Source: Oscillospiraceae bacterium (GTDB lineage Bacteria > Bacillota > Clostridia > Oscillospirales > Acutalibacteraceae). Taken from it: a DNA stretch of 64,000 nucleotides. The notes under the pieces are model-generated. The model was not told the origin of the DNA. It saw nothing but the letters and a program-made list of their open reading frames with translations, and did no database searches. This document shows positions 1 to 9,532 of the stretch, one piece after another; position 1 is the stretch's first letter, and each line of letters begins with the position of its first letter. The translations under genes were made by a program, and so were the position numbers. The stretch lies in the NCBI GenBank assembly GCA_902790325.1, contig CADARP010000001.1, forward strand, positions 124,001-188,000, given 5' to 3'.

Positions 1-2
1 AC

Positions 3-1958
3 GGCGACCGTCTCGGCTATTCGTCCCATTTCACGATCTACGATATGGACGACTGCAAGCGCGTGATGAAGGAATGCCAACGCATTCTGGAGATCGATGA
101 AAAATACCTGCCCGCCAAGAATATACTGCGCGAGATCAGCAACGCGAAGAATGCGCTTCTGCAGCCGCGCGAATACGCCGACGAGGCGCAGAACGACGTG
201 CGCAAGCGCCGCATTGCCGAGGCGTATGAATGCTATCAGAAATTGCTGATGAATGCCGACGCGATGGATTTCGACGATCTGATCGGCAATACGGTACGGC
301 TTTTGGAAGAACACGAAGACGTGCGGACGTATTATCAGCGCCGGTTCCGGTACATTATGGTCGACGAGTATCAGGACACGAACTATGCGCAGTATCGCCT
401 GACGTCCGTTCTGGCGGCAGCGCACCGCAACATCTGTGTCGTGGGCGATGACGATCAGAGCATTTATAAATTCCGCGGCGCAACAATCGAGAATATCCTG
501 CATTTTGAGGAACAGTATGACAATGCGCTTGTGATCCGTCTTGAGCAGAATTATCGCTCGACGCAGACGATTCTCGATGCGGCAAATGCGGTGATCGCGC
601 ACAACGAACAGCGCAAAGGCAAAAATCTGTGGACGGCCAACGGGACAGGGGAGCGTATCGTGCTGCATACCGCGGACGACGAACAGCAGGAAGCGCGGTA
701 TGTGGCAAACTGCATGATGACCAATAAACAGCAGGGCGGTTCGTGGAAGGACAACGCTGTGCTTTACCGCATGAACGCCATGTCCAACTCGATCGAATCC
801 GCGCTTGTCCGGTCCGGAATCCCTTACCGTATCATCGGCGGCCACCGTTTCTATGAACGCAAAGAGATCCGTGACGCCATTGCATATCTGACCGTTGTCG
901 GCAATCCCGATGACAATGTGCGTCTGCGCCGGATCATCAACGAGCCGAAACGCGGCATTGGAGACACGACGATGAATCGTGCTGCCGAGATCGCCGCGGG
1001 ACTCGATTTGAGCATATATGAAGTCCTGAAAACTTCGGACGAGTTTCCGAGCCTGGCTCGTTCTTCTGTAAAGCTGAAGGACTTTACAGACAAGATTCAG
1101 GAATACCGCAGCGCGGCCGAGACCCTGACGATCGCCGAGCTGCTGCAGTTCGTTCTGGAAGACAGCGGCTATTTGCAGTCGCTCGAATCCGAACCGGATA
1201 AATACGAGGACAGGATCGCAAACCTGAGCGAGCTGTCCGCGAACATCAAGCGGTATTGCGAAGAAAACGAGGAACCGACGTTGAACGGCTTTTTGGAAGA
1301 AGTCGCGTTGATGACGGATATCGACGCTTTCAACGCAGAGGCGGACAATGTCGTGTTGATGACGATCCATTCCGCGAAGGGGCTGGAGTTTACGAACGTC
1401 TTTTTGATCGGTATGGAGGACGGCGTCTTTCCGGGACAGCCTGCGCTGTACGATCACGAGGAGATGGAAGAAGAACGTCGTCTGGCTTACGTGGCGATCA
1501 CGCGTGCGAAAAAGCGTCTTGTTCTCACCAATGCCCGCTGCAGAATGGTATTCGGAAGCACGACATACAATGCGCCGTCCTGCTTTGTGGACGAGATCCC
1601 GCCGCATTTGATCGAACGATCCGGACTGCCTGTACGTCGTTCTGCGTCCAAGCAGTCGTACGGCGGCAGCTTTTCCGACTCGGGTACGTCCGATTTCGCT
1701 TTTTCGTCTGCTGCGGCGCCGTCCGGTGCGAACCGATCGGGCAGCAAGGTCGATCGCGGATTCTCTTCCGCCAAAACGCAGCGCGCTTCAGGCACGGAAA
1801 GCTACAAAGTCGGCGACGGCGTAATGCACAAGGCGTTCGGACAGGGCGTGGTTTTGTCCGTCAAAGCCATGGGCAACGACCTGCTGCTGGAGATCGCGTT
1901 TGAAAAAGCGGGCACCAAAAAGGTAATGGCTAAGTTTGCGAAACTGGAGAAGATATAA
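3..1958 (+). CDS. pcrA: ATP-dependent DNA helicase PcrA/UvrD, 5' partial
   Basis: Superfamily 1A 3'-5' DNA helicase acting in nucleotide excision repair and in clearing recombination and replication intermediates. The frame is open from base 3, so the gene begins left of the window and the Walker A motif is not included. Visible motifs are the DEYQDTN Walker B (motif II), GDDDQSIYKFRGA (III), QNYRST (IV), the MTIHSAKGLEF motif (V) and LAYVAITRAKKRL (VI). After a low-complexity Ser-rich linker, the last 50 or so residues (SYKVGDGVMHKAFGQGVV) form the Tudor-like C-terminal domain of PcrA that contacts RNA polymerase. The presence of this domain favours PcrA over Rep. The next gene starts 13 nt downstream with its own strong ribosome site, so readthrough is likely. 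Confidence 0.95.
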   Translation, partial: GDRLGYSSHFTIYDMDDCKRVMKECQRILEIDEKYLPAKNILREISNAKNALLQPREYADEAQNDVRKRRIAEAYECYQKLLMNADAMDFDDLIGNTVRLLEEHEDVRTYYQRRFRYIMVDEYQDTNYAQYRLTSVLAAAHRNICVVGDDDQSIYKFRGATIENILHFEEQYDNALVIRLEQNYRSTQTILDAANAVIAHNEQRKGKNLWTANGTGERIVLHTADDEQQEARYVANCMMTNKQQGGSWKDNAVLYRMNAMSNSIESALVRSGIPYRIIGGHRFYERKEIRDAIAYLTVVGNPDDNVRLRRIINEPKRGIGDTTMNRAAEIAAGLDLSIYEVLKTSDEFPSLARSSVKLKDFTDKIQEYRSAAETLTIAELLQFVLEDSGYLQSLESEPDKYEDRIANLSELSANIKRYCEENEEPTLNGFLEEVALMTDIDAFNAEADNVVLMTIHSAKGLEFTNVFLIGMEDGVFPGQPALYDHEEMEEERRLAYVAITRAKKRLVLTNARCRMVFGSTTYNAPSCFVDEIPPHLIERSGLPVRRSASKQSYGGSFSDSGTSDFAFSSAAAPSGANRSGSKVDRGFSSAKTQRASGTESYKVGDGVMHKAFGQGVVLSVKAMGNDLLLEIAFEKAGTKKVMAKFAKLEKI

Positions 1959-1971
1959 GGGAGGTTCTTCA

Positions 1972-3441
1972 ATGAAGAGGTTTCTGTCCGTGGTGCTGTG
2001 TATCTGTATGCTTTGCGGCACATTATCCGTTGCGGTCTTTGCAGCCCAGACCGGTGCGTATGACGGCGCGCCGCTGATCGTCATCAGCGGGTTCGGCACT
2101 GTGCCGCTGTATCTGAACGCGGATACGGCACAGGCCGAGCGTGTGTTCTTTCCGTCTGCCAAACGGATCGTAAAAAACGCCGTTCAGCTTGTCAAACCGC
2201 TGCATCAACTGCGAAATGACGGAGATTTCGCCGGCTTTGCGGATAAAATGGACCCGCTGGTATTTGATGTGTTTTCGCAGAGCGCGCTCGATGCGAGCGG
2301 AAACCCGCTTCAGAACGTCTCTGTGCGTACATTTCCGCTGACGGCGGATCACTATATGGATTTCTTTTCGCAGCGTCCGAAGGATGAGCAGGCGCTTGTG
2401 CGCGGCGCGATCGACGCATTGGGTGCAAAGAATACATATTTCTTCAGCTATGATTGGCGGCTCGATCCGCTTGACCATGCGGATTCTCTGCGCGCATATA
2501 TCGAGAACGTCAAGAAGGAGACAGGAAAAGACAAGGTCATCCTGGTCGCTTGCAGCATGGGCGGCGTTGTGGCTATGGCGTATCTGTCGAAATACGGCGC
2601 AAAGGATCTGCAGACGCTTGTCTTGAACAACACCGCGTTCCAGGGGATCACCATGGTCGGCGAAATGTTCTGCAAGGATTATGCCGTCGATAAGCAGATG
2701 ACGATTGAATACGCGATGCAGTTCACGCAGATGCCGGAGGAACTCAAGGCATTTATCCGTGCCGCTTTCATGCGCTCGCGCGCAGCGGACGGATTGGTGG
2801 ACTTCGCCGGAAAACTGCTCGACAACACAAAGGATCAGACGTCCGCGGAGGTTCTGTACCCGCTGTTTGCGTATATGCCGGGTATGTGGTCGTTTATCAA
2901 CGCCAAGGATTATGAACGCGCAAAGCAGACTGCTTTGGATCCCGACGTGAACCGTGAATTGATCCGCAAGATCGACGCATATCACTACGGCGTACAGGCA
3001 AAGGCAAAACAGATCCTGCAGAAAGCCATGAAGCAGGGCTGCCGGATTGCGATCACGGCCAATTACGGGAAGTTCGCCATTCCGCTGACAAAGTCCATGC
3101 GTGTGTGCGACGATTATTTGATCGATACCGCGCTTGCTTCCGGCGGTGCGGTCTGTGCCGATGTTTTCGAGACGCTGCCGAAATCGTACGTCCAGAAGCG
3201 CGACAGAAAACACAACCATATTTCGCCGGACCGTGTGATCGACGCATCCACTTGTATGTTCCCGGAACTGACGTGGTTCGTGCGCGATATGGGACATCTC
3301 GATTATCCTTACGGCTCGGAGGGCATGGAATTCCTGCTGTGGCTCGTACGGATGGATTCGCAATACACGATCCGCACCAGCGACCGCTACCCGCAATTCA
3401 TGCAGTACGACGTTCAAAAGAAAACGCTTACAGCGCAATAA
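1972..3441 (+). CDS. Exported LCAT-like alpha/beta hydrolase (lipase/acyltransferase fold)
   Basis: A 489-residue protein with a clear signal peptide (residues 1-24, MKRFLSVVLCICMLCGTLSV then AVFA). The start at 1972 was chosen because GGGAGG lies just upstream; an upstream in-frame ATG at 1936 overlaps pcrA and lacks a site. The motif YDWRLDP near 160 and the nucleophile elbow ACSMGG (Ser about 195) match the lecithin:cholesterol acyltransferase group of alpha/beta hydrolases. RDMGHLDYP near the C-terminus could carry the catalytic His. The substrate is probably an ester or lipid outside the membrane, but this is inference. The elbow has Cys before Ser where His is common. A rho-independent terminator follows immediately. 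Confidence 0.75.
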   Translation: MKRFLSVVLCICMLCGTLSVAVFAAQTGAYDGAPLIVISGFGTVPLYLNADTAQAERVFFPSAKRIVKNAVQLVKPLHQLRNDGDFAGFADKMDPLVFDVFSQSALDASGNPLQNVSVRTFPLTADHYMDFFSQRPKDEQALVRGAIDALGAKNTYFFSYDWRLDPLDHADSLRAYIENVKKETGKDKVILVACSMGGVVAMAYLSKYGAKDLQTLVLNNTAFQGITMVGEMFCKDYAVDKQMTIEYAMQFTQMPEELKAFIRAAFMRSRAADGLVDFAGKLLDNTKDQTSAEVLYPLFAYMPGMWSFINAKDYERAKQTALDPDVNRELIRKIDAYHYGVQAKAKQILQKAMKQGCRIAITANYGKFAIPLTKSMRVCDDYLIDTALASGGAVCADVFETLPKSYVQKRDRKHNHISPDRVIDASTCMFPELTWFVRDMGHLDYPYGSEGMEFLLWLVRMDSQYTIRTSDRYPQFMQYDVQKKTLTAQ

Positions 3442-3448
3442 AACTGTT

Positions 3449-3474
3449 GCGGCGTCCGATCGGGCGCCGCTTTT
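3449..3474 (+). terminator. Rho-independent terminator
   Basis: A GCGGCG/CGCCGC stem with extra pairing in the loop is followed by TTTT. It closes the pcrA-hydrolase unit just before the eut promoter. Confidence 0.75.
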
Positions 3475-3507
3475 ATATTAGGTACCGAAAAAAATTAAAA
3501 TACCCTC

Positions 3508-3536
3508 TTGTTTCTTATAAACAGATGTGCTATAAT
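3508..3536 (+). promoter_or_regulatory. Sigma-A promoter of the ethanolamine microcompartment operon
   Basis: TTGTTT (3508-3513), a 17-bp spacer, then a perfect TATAAT (3531-3536). It lies 25 nt before the first eutA start and is the only good promoter seen ahead of the operon. The leader is very short, which leaves no room for a riboswitch or an ANTAR-type double hairpin. Confidence 0.8.
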
Positions 3537-3543
3537 AGCACAT
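3525..3543. promoter_or_regulatory. Perfect 19-bp palindrome over the eut -10 box (candidate operator)
   Basis: Nine-base arms around a single central A read ATGTGCTAT-A-ATAGCACAT. The whole -10 hexamer lies inside it, so a bound dimeric repressor would block RNA polymerase. Seen directly; the regulator is unknown. Confidence 0.6.
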
Positions 3544-3560
3544 ATAATATGGAGTAGTAG

Positions 3561-5000
3561 GTGGTGTGTCGGGTGAAGCAGATTCTTTCCGTCGGGATCG
3601 ACATCGGAACCTCGACCACTCAGGTGATCTTCAGCAGCCTCAGTGTGGAGAATACATCCGGTTATTTTACGGTACCGAAGATTTCAATCGTCGGCAAGGA
3701 TATCCTCTACAAGGGCGAGATCCACCGCACGCCGCTGCGTACCAGAACGCTTATCGACGGCGAGGCTGTGCGCGAGATCGTCGCGGCAGAATTCCAAAAG
3801 GCGGGATATACGCCCAGCCAGACCGAGACCGGCGCCGTCATCATCACGGGCGAGTCCGCCCGCAAGGAAAACAGCGAAGAAGTGCTGCGGTATCTCAGCG
3901 ATTTTGCCGGGGAATTTGTTGTGTCCACAGCCGGACCCGACATCGAATCCATCGTTGCGGGAAAGGGAAGCGGCGCCGCGGCGTATTCCGAAGATAACGG
4001 CGTCGCCGTGGTCAACCTCGACATTGGCGGCGGCACGACTAACGCGGTCATTTTCGACGACGGCGAAGTGACGGCAAAAGGGTGTCTCGACATCGGCGGC
4101 CGACTTGTCACGATCGACAGCTCCGGCAGGATCGACTACATCAGTGAGAGCGCGCAGCAGGTCGCGCAAAGCGTCGGCGTTCAGCTTCGACAGGGTGACG
4201 CGGCGCGCATCGAGGATCTGACAAAACTGTGCGACGGATATGCGGCAGTGCTTGAGCAGTTCCTCGGCCTTTCCGGAAAGACGGCGCTGCTCTCCGCGCT
4301 CAAGACGCCCGGCAGCTCCGACTTCGAGCTGCATCCGAAACTGCGCGCGGTCTGCTTTTCGGGCGGCGTTGCGGATTTTGTTTACGGCACACAGCAGGAA
4401 CCTTTCCATTTCGGCGACATCGGCGTTCTGCTCGGACAGGCGATTCGCCGCAGCCGGATCTTTACGGCGTTTCGCGTGATCGGCGCAGCCGAAACGATAC
4501 GCGCAACGGTCGTCGGCGCCGGTACCTATACGACGTCGGTTTCCGGCAGTACCATTGATTATTCCGACGGACTTTTTCCGCTCAAGAATATCCCAGTCCT
4601 TCGGCTGGACGGGAAGGAGCAGGCGGCATGCTTTGCGGGCGACGGTTCCGTGCTGCGGGAGAAGCTTGAGTGGTTTCTGCGGCAGAACGATTGCCGGAAC
4701 GCGGTGATCGCGATGGACGGCGAAAGCGATCCGTCCTATATTGCGGTGCAGCGTTTGGCAAAAGCGATCACCGACGGAGCGGACTCCGTTCTCTCCCCGG
4801 GCGAGCCGATCATGATCGTGCTGCGGCATGATATGGCAAAAGTGCTCGGACGACAGGTGCGCGCGCTGCTCGCGGACAAGCGTCCGGTGATCTCTATTGA
4901 TTCCATCATCGTGCAGCAGAACGACTACATCGACATGGGGCGCCCGCTGATGGACGGCATGGTGATCCCGGTCGTTGTCAAAACATTGATATTCGGATAA
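3561..5000 (+). CDS. eutA: Ethanolamine ammonia-lyase reactivating factor EutA
   Basis: Chaperone-like ATPase that removes damaged cobalamin from EutBC so that fresh adenosylcobalamin can bind. The 479-residue protein has the actin/Hsp70-type phosphate 1 loop SVGIDIGTSTTQVIFS (about 10-25) and phosphate 2 loop LDIGGGTTNAVIF (about 153-165), both characteristic of EutA. Three GTG starts are possible (3561, 3564, 3573). GGAG at 3551 suits 3561, while AGGTGG at 3559 and the alignment of the family N-terminus (residues reading KQILSVGIDIG) suit 3573. First gene of the operon; eutB follows after 24 nt. In many eut operons EutA directly precedes EutB, as here. Confidence 0.95.
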   Translation: MVCRVKQILSVGIDIGTSTTQVIFSSLSVENTSGYFTVPKISIVGKDILYKGEIHRTPLRTRTLIDGEAVREIVAAEFQKAGYTPSQTETGAVIITGESARKENSEEVLRYLSDFAGEFVVSTAGPDIESIVAGKGSGAAAYSEDNGVAVVNLDIGGGTTNAVIFDDGEVTAKGCLDIGGRLVTIDSSGRIDYISESAQQVAQSVGVQLRQGDAARIEDLTKLCDGYAAVLEQFLGLSGKTALLSALKTPGSSDFELHPKLRAVCFSGGVADFVYGTQQEPFHFGDIGVLLGQAIRRSRIFTAFRVIGAAETIRATVVGAGTYTTSVSGSTIDYSDGLFPLKNIPVLRLDGKEQAACFAGDGSVLREKLEWFLRQNDCRNAVIAMDGESDPSYIAVQRLAKAITDGADSVLSPGEPIMIVLRHDMAKVLGRQVRALLADKRPVISIDSIIVQQNDYIDMGRPLMDGMVIPVVVKTLIFG

Positions 5001-5024
5001 CTCTGACGGCAGGAGGAGTTCATT

Positions 5025-6401
5025 TTGTACAGAACCTTGCTTTCGGGTCAGCAGTTCACCTTTGACAGCGTCAAGGAAGTGCTGGCAAAAGCGAATGAAG
5101 AGAAATCCGGCGACATTCTCGCCGGCGTCGCCGCGCGTTCGGACATCGAACGTGTTGCGGCAAAAGAAGTGCTGTCGCAAATGACGCTGCATGATCTGCG
5201 CGAGAATCCCATCGTACCGTACGAAGAGGACGACGTCACGCGCCTGAATCAGGACGGCCTGAACGAGACTATCTACGGTTCCATCCAGAGCTGGACGGTT
5301 GCGCAGCTGCGTGAATGGATTCTTTCCGGCGATACGACCGAGGCGGACATCCGCCGCGTTTCCAAGGGATTGACCGCGGAAATGGTTGCGGCCGTCTGTA
5401 AATTAATGACAAATCTCGACCTTGTTTACGGGGCGGCTAAAGTGCAGGTGCCCGCGCGCTGCAACACAACGATCGGTCTGCGCGGGACGCTGTCAACGCG
5501 TCTGCAGCCGAACCATACGACCGACAATGTAGAAGGCATTACGGCGTCGCTTTTCGAGGGCTTGAGCTACGGCTGCGGCGATGCGCTGCTCGGTCTCAAT
5601 CCCGTGAATGATACGGTTTCCAGTCTGTCCGAGGTGCTCAAGCGGCTGGACGAGGTCAAGAATAAATTCGAGATCCCCACACAGATCTGTGTGCTCGGTC
5701 ATATCACCACGCAGATCGAGGCGGTCAAACGCGGTGCCCCGTGCGATATGATCTTCCAGTCGATTGCCGGCAGTGAAAAGGGCAACCGCGCTTTCGGTTT
5801 CGGCACAGAAACGGTTCTCGAGGCGAAGGAGCTTTTGAAAAAGCACGGCACCGCAGCCGGAAACAATGTGATGTATTTTGAAACCGGCCAGGGCAGCGAG
5901 CTGTCCAGCGACGCGCATTACGGTGCGGATCAGGTGACGATGGAGGCGAGATGCTACGCCTATGCGCGTAATTTCGCGCCGTTCATGGTCAATACCGTTG
6001 TCGGTTTCATCGGCCCCGAGTACTTATACGACAGCAAGCAGGTCATTCGCGCAGGTCTTGAAGATCACTTCATGGGCAAGCTTTCCGGCATCCCGATGGG
6101 CTGCGACTGCTGCTATACGAACCACATGCTTGCCGACCAGAACGACATTGAAAACCTTGCGCTGATGCTCGGCGCTGCCGGAGCGAATTATATTCTCGGC
6201 GTGCCGACCAGCGACGATATTATGCTCAACTACCAGACGAACGCGTACCATGACGTCGGCGCGATCCGCGAGATCCTCGGCAAACGTCCGATCTACGAGT
6301 TCGACTGCTGGCTTGAAAAAATGGGGATCACGGAGAACGGCAAGCTGACGAAGCGAGCGGGCGATCCGACGATCTTTACGCAGATGAGGGGGCTTGGATA
6401 A
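5025..6401 (+). CDS. eutB: Ethanolamine ammonia-lyase large subunit
   Basis: Catalytic subunit of the adenosylcobalamin-dependent lyase that converts ethanolamine to acetaldehyde and ammonia inside the microcompartment. The 458-residue length is normal for the family. The active-site region VMYFETGQGSELSSDAHYG is intact; Glu286 corresponds to the substrate-binding Glu of EutB. The PARCNTTIGLRG and QPNHTTDNVEG stretches (about 143-172) are also typical. Translation starts at TTG 5025, nine bases after AGGAGG, and no better start exists. The stop overlaps the eutC start (TAATG), so the two subunits are translationally coupled. Confidence 0.97.
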   Translation: MYRTLLSGQQFTFDSVKEVLAKANEEKSGDILAGVAARSDIERVAAKEVLSQMTLHDLRENPIVPYEEDDVTRLNQDGLNETIYGSIQSWTVAQLREWILSGDTTEADIRRVSKGLTAEMVAAVCKLMTNLDLVYGAAKVQVPARCNTTIGLRGTLSTRLQPNHTTDNVEGITASLFEGLSYGCGDALLGLNPVNDTVSSLSEVLKRLDEVKNKFEIPTQICVLGHITTQIEAVKRGAPCDMIFQSIAGSEKGNRAFGFGTETVLEAKELLKKHGTAAGNNVMYFETGQGSELSSDAHYGADQVTMEARCYAYARNFAPFMVNTVVGFIGPEYLYDSKQVIRAGLEDHFMGKLSGIPMGCDCCYTNHMLADQNDIENLALMLGAAGANYILGVPTSDDIMLNYQTNAYHDVGAIREILGKRPIYEFDCWLEKMGITENGKLTKRAGDPTIFTQMRGLG

Positions 6402-7315
6402 TGGACAACAACGATCTCCTGAGCCGCATCATCGCGGAAGTGCTTGCGGAAATGGGCGGCAGCGTGCCTGCGTCCGCCGTGGAAAGCGCGGTCAAGGCTT
6501 CCATCCCTGCCGCGAACGCTTCTTCGCCGCGCAGTACAGGTCCTGCCGACATTGACATCAAAACCGATATCACGTCCAAAGAAAGCAAAGGTACGCCTAC
6601 ATTAGAGAATCCTGCGGACATGGATTCGCTCATGCGTATGAAGACCAAAACGCCGGCGCGAATCGGCGTCGGAAGAGCCGGAGGACGACTCAAGACGCAG
6701 ACGCTCCTGACGCTCCGTGCGGATCATGCCGCCGCCAAGGACGCCGTCTTCATGGATGTGGATCCCGCGCTGCTTGAAAAGATGGGGCTGTTTTCGGTGA
6801 CAACCATGTGTACCGACAAAAACCAGTTCTTGACGCGTCCCGACCTCGGCAGAAAATTCTCCGACGAAGCGATCCGTGAGATTCAGAGCAAATGTCAGAA
6901 GAATCCCGATGTGCAGATCTATGCCAGCGACGGTCTTTCATCTACGGCGATTAAGGCGAACCTCGAAAACATACTCCCGGCGATCATGGACGGTCTGAAA
7001 GCCAAAGGTATTTCCGTCGGCACGCCGTTTTTCGTCAAGTACGGCCGCGTCGGCGCGGAGGATGCGATCAGCGAGGCGCTGGGGTGCAAGGTCGTCTGCG
7101 TGCTGATCGGGGAACGTCCCGGTCTTGCCACGGCGGAAAGCATGAGCGCCTATATCGCGTATAACGCCACGGTCGGCATGCCCGAGGCGCGCCGCACGGT
7201 GGTATCCAATATTCACTCCGGCGGTATCGCCGCGGTGGAAGCCGGCGCGTATATCGCCGACCTGATCGAAAAGATATTGAAAGCAAAAAAGAGCGGCGTC
7301 GAGCTGCAGAATTAA
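6401..7315 (+). CDS. eutC: Ethanolamine ammonia-lyase small subunit
   Basis: Partner of EutB that completes the cobalamin-binding site. The 304-residue protein has the conserved RIGVGRAGGRLKT segment, ASDGLSSTAI near 184, FVKYGRVGAEDAI, LIGERPGLATAESMSAY and SNIHSGGIAAVEAG. Residues 1-20 (MDNNDLLSRIIAEVLAEMGG) form an amphipathic helix followed by a Ser/Pro/Ala/Lys-rich linker of about 60 residues. This is the usual layout of an encapsulation peptide that docks the enzyme in the shell (inference from known microcompartment enzymes). It is coupled to eutB by a one-base overlap. Confidence 0.96.
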   Translation: MDNNDLLSRIIAEVLAEMGGSVPASAVESAVKASIPAANASSPRSTGPADIDIKTDITSKESKGTPTLENPADMDSLMRMKTKTPARIGVGRAGGRLKTQTLLTLRADHAAAKDAVFMDVDPALLEKMGLFSVTTMCTDKNQFLTRPDLGRKFSDEAIREIQSKCQKNPDVQIYASDGLSSTAIKANLENILPAIMDGLKAKGISVGTPFFVKYGRVGAEDAISEALGCKVVCVLIGERPGLATAESMSAYIAYNATVGMPEARRTVVSNIHSGGIAAVEAGAYIADLIEKILKAKKSGVELQN

Positions 7316-7329
7316 AAGGGTGATTGAAT

Positions 7330-7983
7330 ATGAAACATGATCCGATCCGCACACAGGTACTTTCTGTCAAGATCATTCCCAACGCAGATCCCATGCTGCT
7401 CAAGGCGCTCGGAACGCGGGAAGGGGAGCGCAGTCTCGGCATCATCACGACCGACTGCGACGATGTTTCCTATGCCGCGCTGGACGAAGCGACAAAGAAA
7501 GCGGTCGTGCGCGTCGTGTATGCGCGCAGCATGTATGCCGGTTCTTCCAACGCTTCCACCAAACTTGCCGGTGAGTTCATCGGCATCCTCGCAGGTCCCG
7601 AACCCGAGGAGGTTCGCTCCGGCCTGCAGGCTATGATCAGCTTCATCGAAAACGACAGCTGCTTTTACAGCGCAAACGACGACGACTCGATCTGCTACTT
7701 TGCGCACTGCATTTCCCGCACCGGTTCTTTCCTGTCGAAGGAAGCGGACGTGCAGGAGGGCACCGCAATGGCGTATCTGATCGCGCCGCCTTTGGAGGCA
7801 ATGCTCGGCCTCGACGCCGCGGTCAAGGCAGCCGACGTCGATATGAAGGTTTTCTACGGCCCGCCCACGGAAACAAACTTTGCCGGCGGTCTTTTGGTCG
7901 GAGATCAGGCGGCGTGCAAGGCCGCGTGCGAAGCGTTTGCCAATACGGTGTGTGAAATTGCGGACAATCCGCTCGGATTTTAA
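7330..7983 (+). CDS. eutL: Microcompartment shell protein EutL (tandem-domain trimer)
   Basis: Two circularly permuted BMC domains in one chain of 217 residues form a trimeric shell tile with a gated central pore. Strong family signatures are RSLGIITTDCDDVSYAALDE, VYARSMYAGS, LAGPEPEEV, HCISRTGSFLS, MAYLIAPPLEAMLGLDAA and GDQAACKAACEAF. The ATG at 7330 is preferred to the in-frame TTG at 7324 because of its spacing from AAAAGGG and because the family start matches. Between eutC (14 nt upstream) and eutE (16 nt downstream). Confidence 0.95.
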   Translation: MKHDPIRTQVLSVKIIPNADPMLLKALGTREGERSLGIITTDCDDVSYAALDEATKKAVVRVVYARSMYAGSSNASTKLAGEFIGILAGPEPEEVRSGLQAMISFIENDSCFYSANDDDSICYFAHCISRTGSFLSKEADVQEGTAMAYLIAPPLEAMLGLDAAVKAADVDMKVFYGPPTETNFAGGLLVGDQAACKAACEAFANTVCEIADNPLGF

Positions 7984-7999
7984 TAAGGAGTGAAGATCT

Positions 8000-9520
8000 A
8001 TGGCACTCGATAAGGATTTACAGTCCATTCAGGAAGTACGCGATCTGATCGCGGCTGCAAAGCGTGCGCAGGCAGTTCTTGCTACATACTCTCAGGAAAA
8101 GATTGACGCGATCTGCTTTGCGATCGCGCAGGCGGGCGCGCGCCATGCGGAAGAACTGGCAAAGATGGCCAACCAGGAGACCGGCTTCGGCAAGTGGGAA
8201 GACAAGGTTCTGAAAAACCAGCTCGGCAGCATCATCCTGTGGGAGTCCATCAAGGACATGAAAACCATCGGTCTGCTGTGCGAGGATCGCAAGAACGGCA
8301 TCCTCGAGTACGGCGTGCCGGTCGGCGTTGTTGCAGCGCTTATTCCGTCGACGAATCCCACGTCGACGACGCTTTACAAGTCGATCATCTCCATCAAGGC
8401 GGGCAACGGTATTGTTATCAGCCCGCATCCCGGCGCAAAGAACTGCATCATCGAAACGGCCAAGATCATTCAGGACGCCGCGCGTTCCGCAGGCGCGCCG
8501 GACGGTCTGGTCGGCTATATCAGCCTGACGACGATGGAAGCGACTAACGCGCTGCTCAAGCACAGAGACATCGGCTTGATCCTGGCGACCGGCGGCGAGG
8601 CGATGGTGCGCGCCGCATACAGCTCCGGCAATCCTGCCATCGGCGTCGGCCCCGGCAACGGCCCGTCGTTCATCGAGCGCACGGCCGATATTCCGAAAGC
8701 GGTCAAACGCATCTTCGACAGCAAAACGTTCGATAACGGCACGATCTGCGCTTCGGAGCAGTCGATTGTCACCGAGCGGTGCATCGAAAAGAAAGTTGTG
8801 GACGAGCTTGAGAAGCAGGGCGGCTATTTCCTGTCTGCCGATGAATCCCAAAAACTGTCCAAGTTTATCCTGCGTGCCAACGGCACGATGAATCCTGCGA
8901 TCGTCGGCAAAACGGCGCAGAAGATTGCGGATATGGCAGGTATTTCCATTCCGGGCGGTACGCGCGTGCTGATCTCCCGCCAAACGGAAGTGTCCAAGAA
9001 AAACCCGTATTCCAGAGAAAAACTCTGTCCGATCCTCGCTTTCTATGTTGAGGATTCGTGGGAGCAGGCCTGCGAGCGCTCTATCCAGATCCTCTATGTG
9101 GAGGGCGCAGGTCACACCATGACCATGCACACGCAGAACGACGCCATCGTGCGTGAGTTCGCGCTGAAAAAGCCTGTTTGCCGCTTGCTTGTCAACACGC
9201 CGGGTGCGCTCGGCGGTGTGGGCGCCACAACCGGACTGCCTCCGGCATTGACGCTCGGCTGCGGTGCCGTCGGCGGAAGTGCAACGGGCGACAATATCAC
9301 GCCGATGCATCTGATGAACATTCGTCGTGTCGCATACGGCCAGAAGGAGCTTGAGCAGCTTCGCGGCGGCGCGGTGCCGAGACCGACCTATTCCGCACCG
9401 ACGTCCGGCTCGAACCTGACGACAACCAACCCCGCACCGACGTCTCCGCCTTCGTTCTCTACGAACGAGGTCGAGCGGATCGCAAAAGAAGTCATTGCCC
9501 GTCTGGGTCACGGTGGATAA
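8000..9520 (+). CDS. eutE: CoA-acylating acetaldehyde dehydrogenase EutE, with a C-terminal encapsulation-type tail
   Basis: Converts acetaldehyde, CoA and NAD+ to acetyl-CoA inside the organelle. The 506-residue protein has the ALDH core with the catalytic Cys at about 250 ([11 protein letters not shown]), the [10 protein letters not shown] stretch near 116 and [15 protein letters not shown]. The core begins almost at once, so the N-terminal targeting helix common in EutE and PduP is missing. Instead, residues about 455-485 form a Pro/Thr/Ser-rich linker and the last 18 residues ([18 protein letters not shown]) look like an encapsulation helix. PduL three genes on uses the acetyl-CoA. Confidence 0.94.
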   Translation: MALDKDLQSIQEVRDLIAAAKRAQAVLATYSQEKIDAICFAIAQAGARHAEELAKMANQETGFGKWEDKVLKNQLGSIILWESIKDMKTIGLLCEDRKNGILEYGVPVGVVAALIPSTNPTSTTLYKSIISIKAGNGIVISPHPGAKNCIIETAKIIQDAARSAGAPDGLVGYISLTTMEATNALLKHRDIGLILATGGEAMVRAAYSSGNPAIGVGPGNGPSFIERTADIPKAVKRIFDSKTFDNGTICASEQSIVTERCIEKKVVDELEKQGGYFLSADESQKLSKFILRANGTMNPAIVGKTAQKIADMAGISIPGGTRVLISRQTEVSKKNPYSREKLCPILAFYVEDSWEQACERSIQILYVEGAGHTMTMHTQNDAIVREFALKKPVCRLLVNTPGALGGVGATTGLPPALTLGCGAVGGSATGDNITPMHLMNIRRVAYGQKELEQLRGGAVPRPTYSAPTSGSNLTTTNPAPTSPPSFSTNEVERIAKEVIARLGHGG

Positions 9521-9532
9521 GGAGAGATTCTA

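Noticed and set aside
3441..3560. Possible adenosylcobalamin riboswitch or ANTAR hairpins before eutA
   Set aside because: Only about 120 bases remain, taken up by a terminator and the promoter, with no B12-box or paired hairpins.
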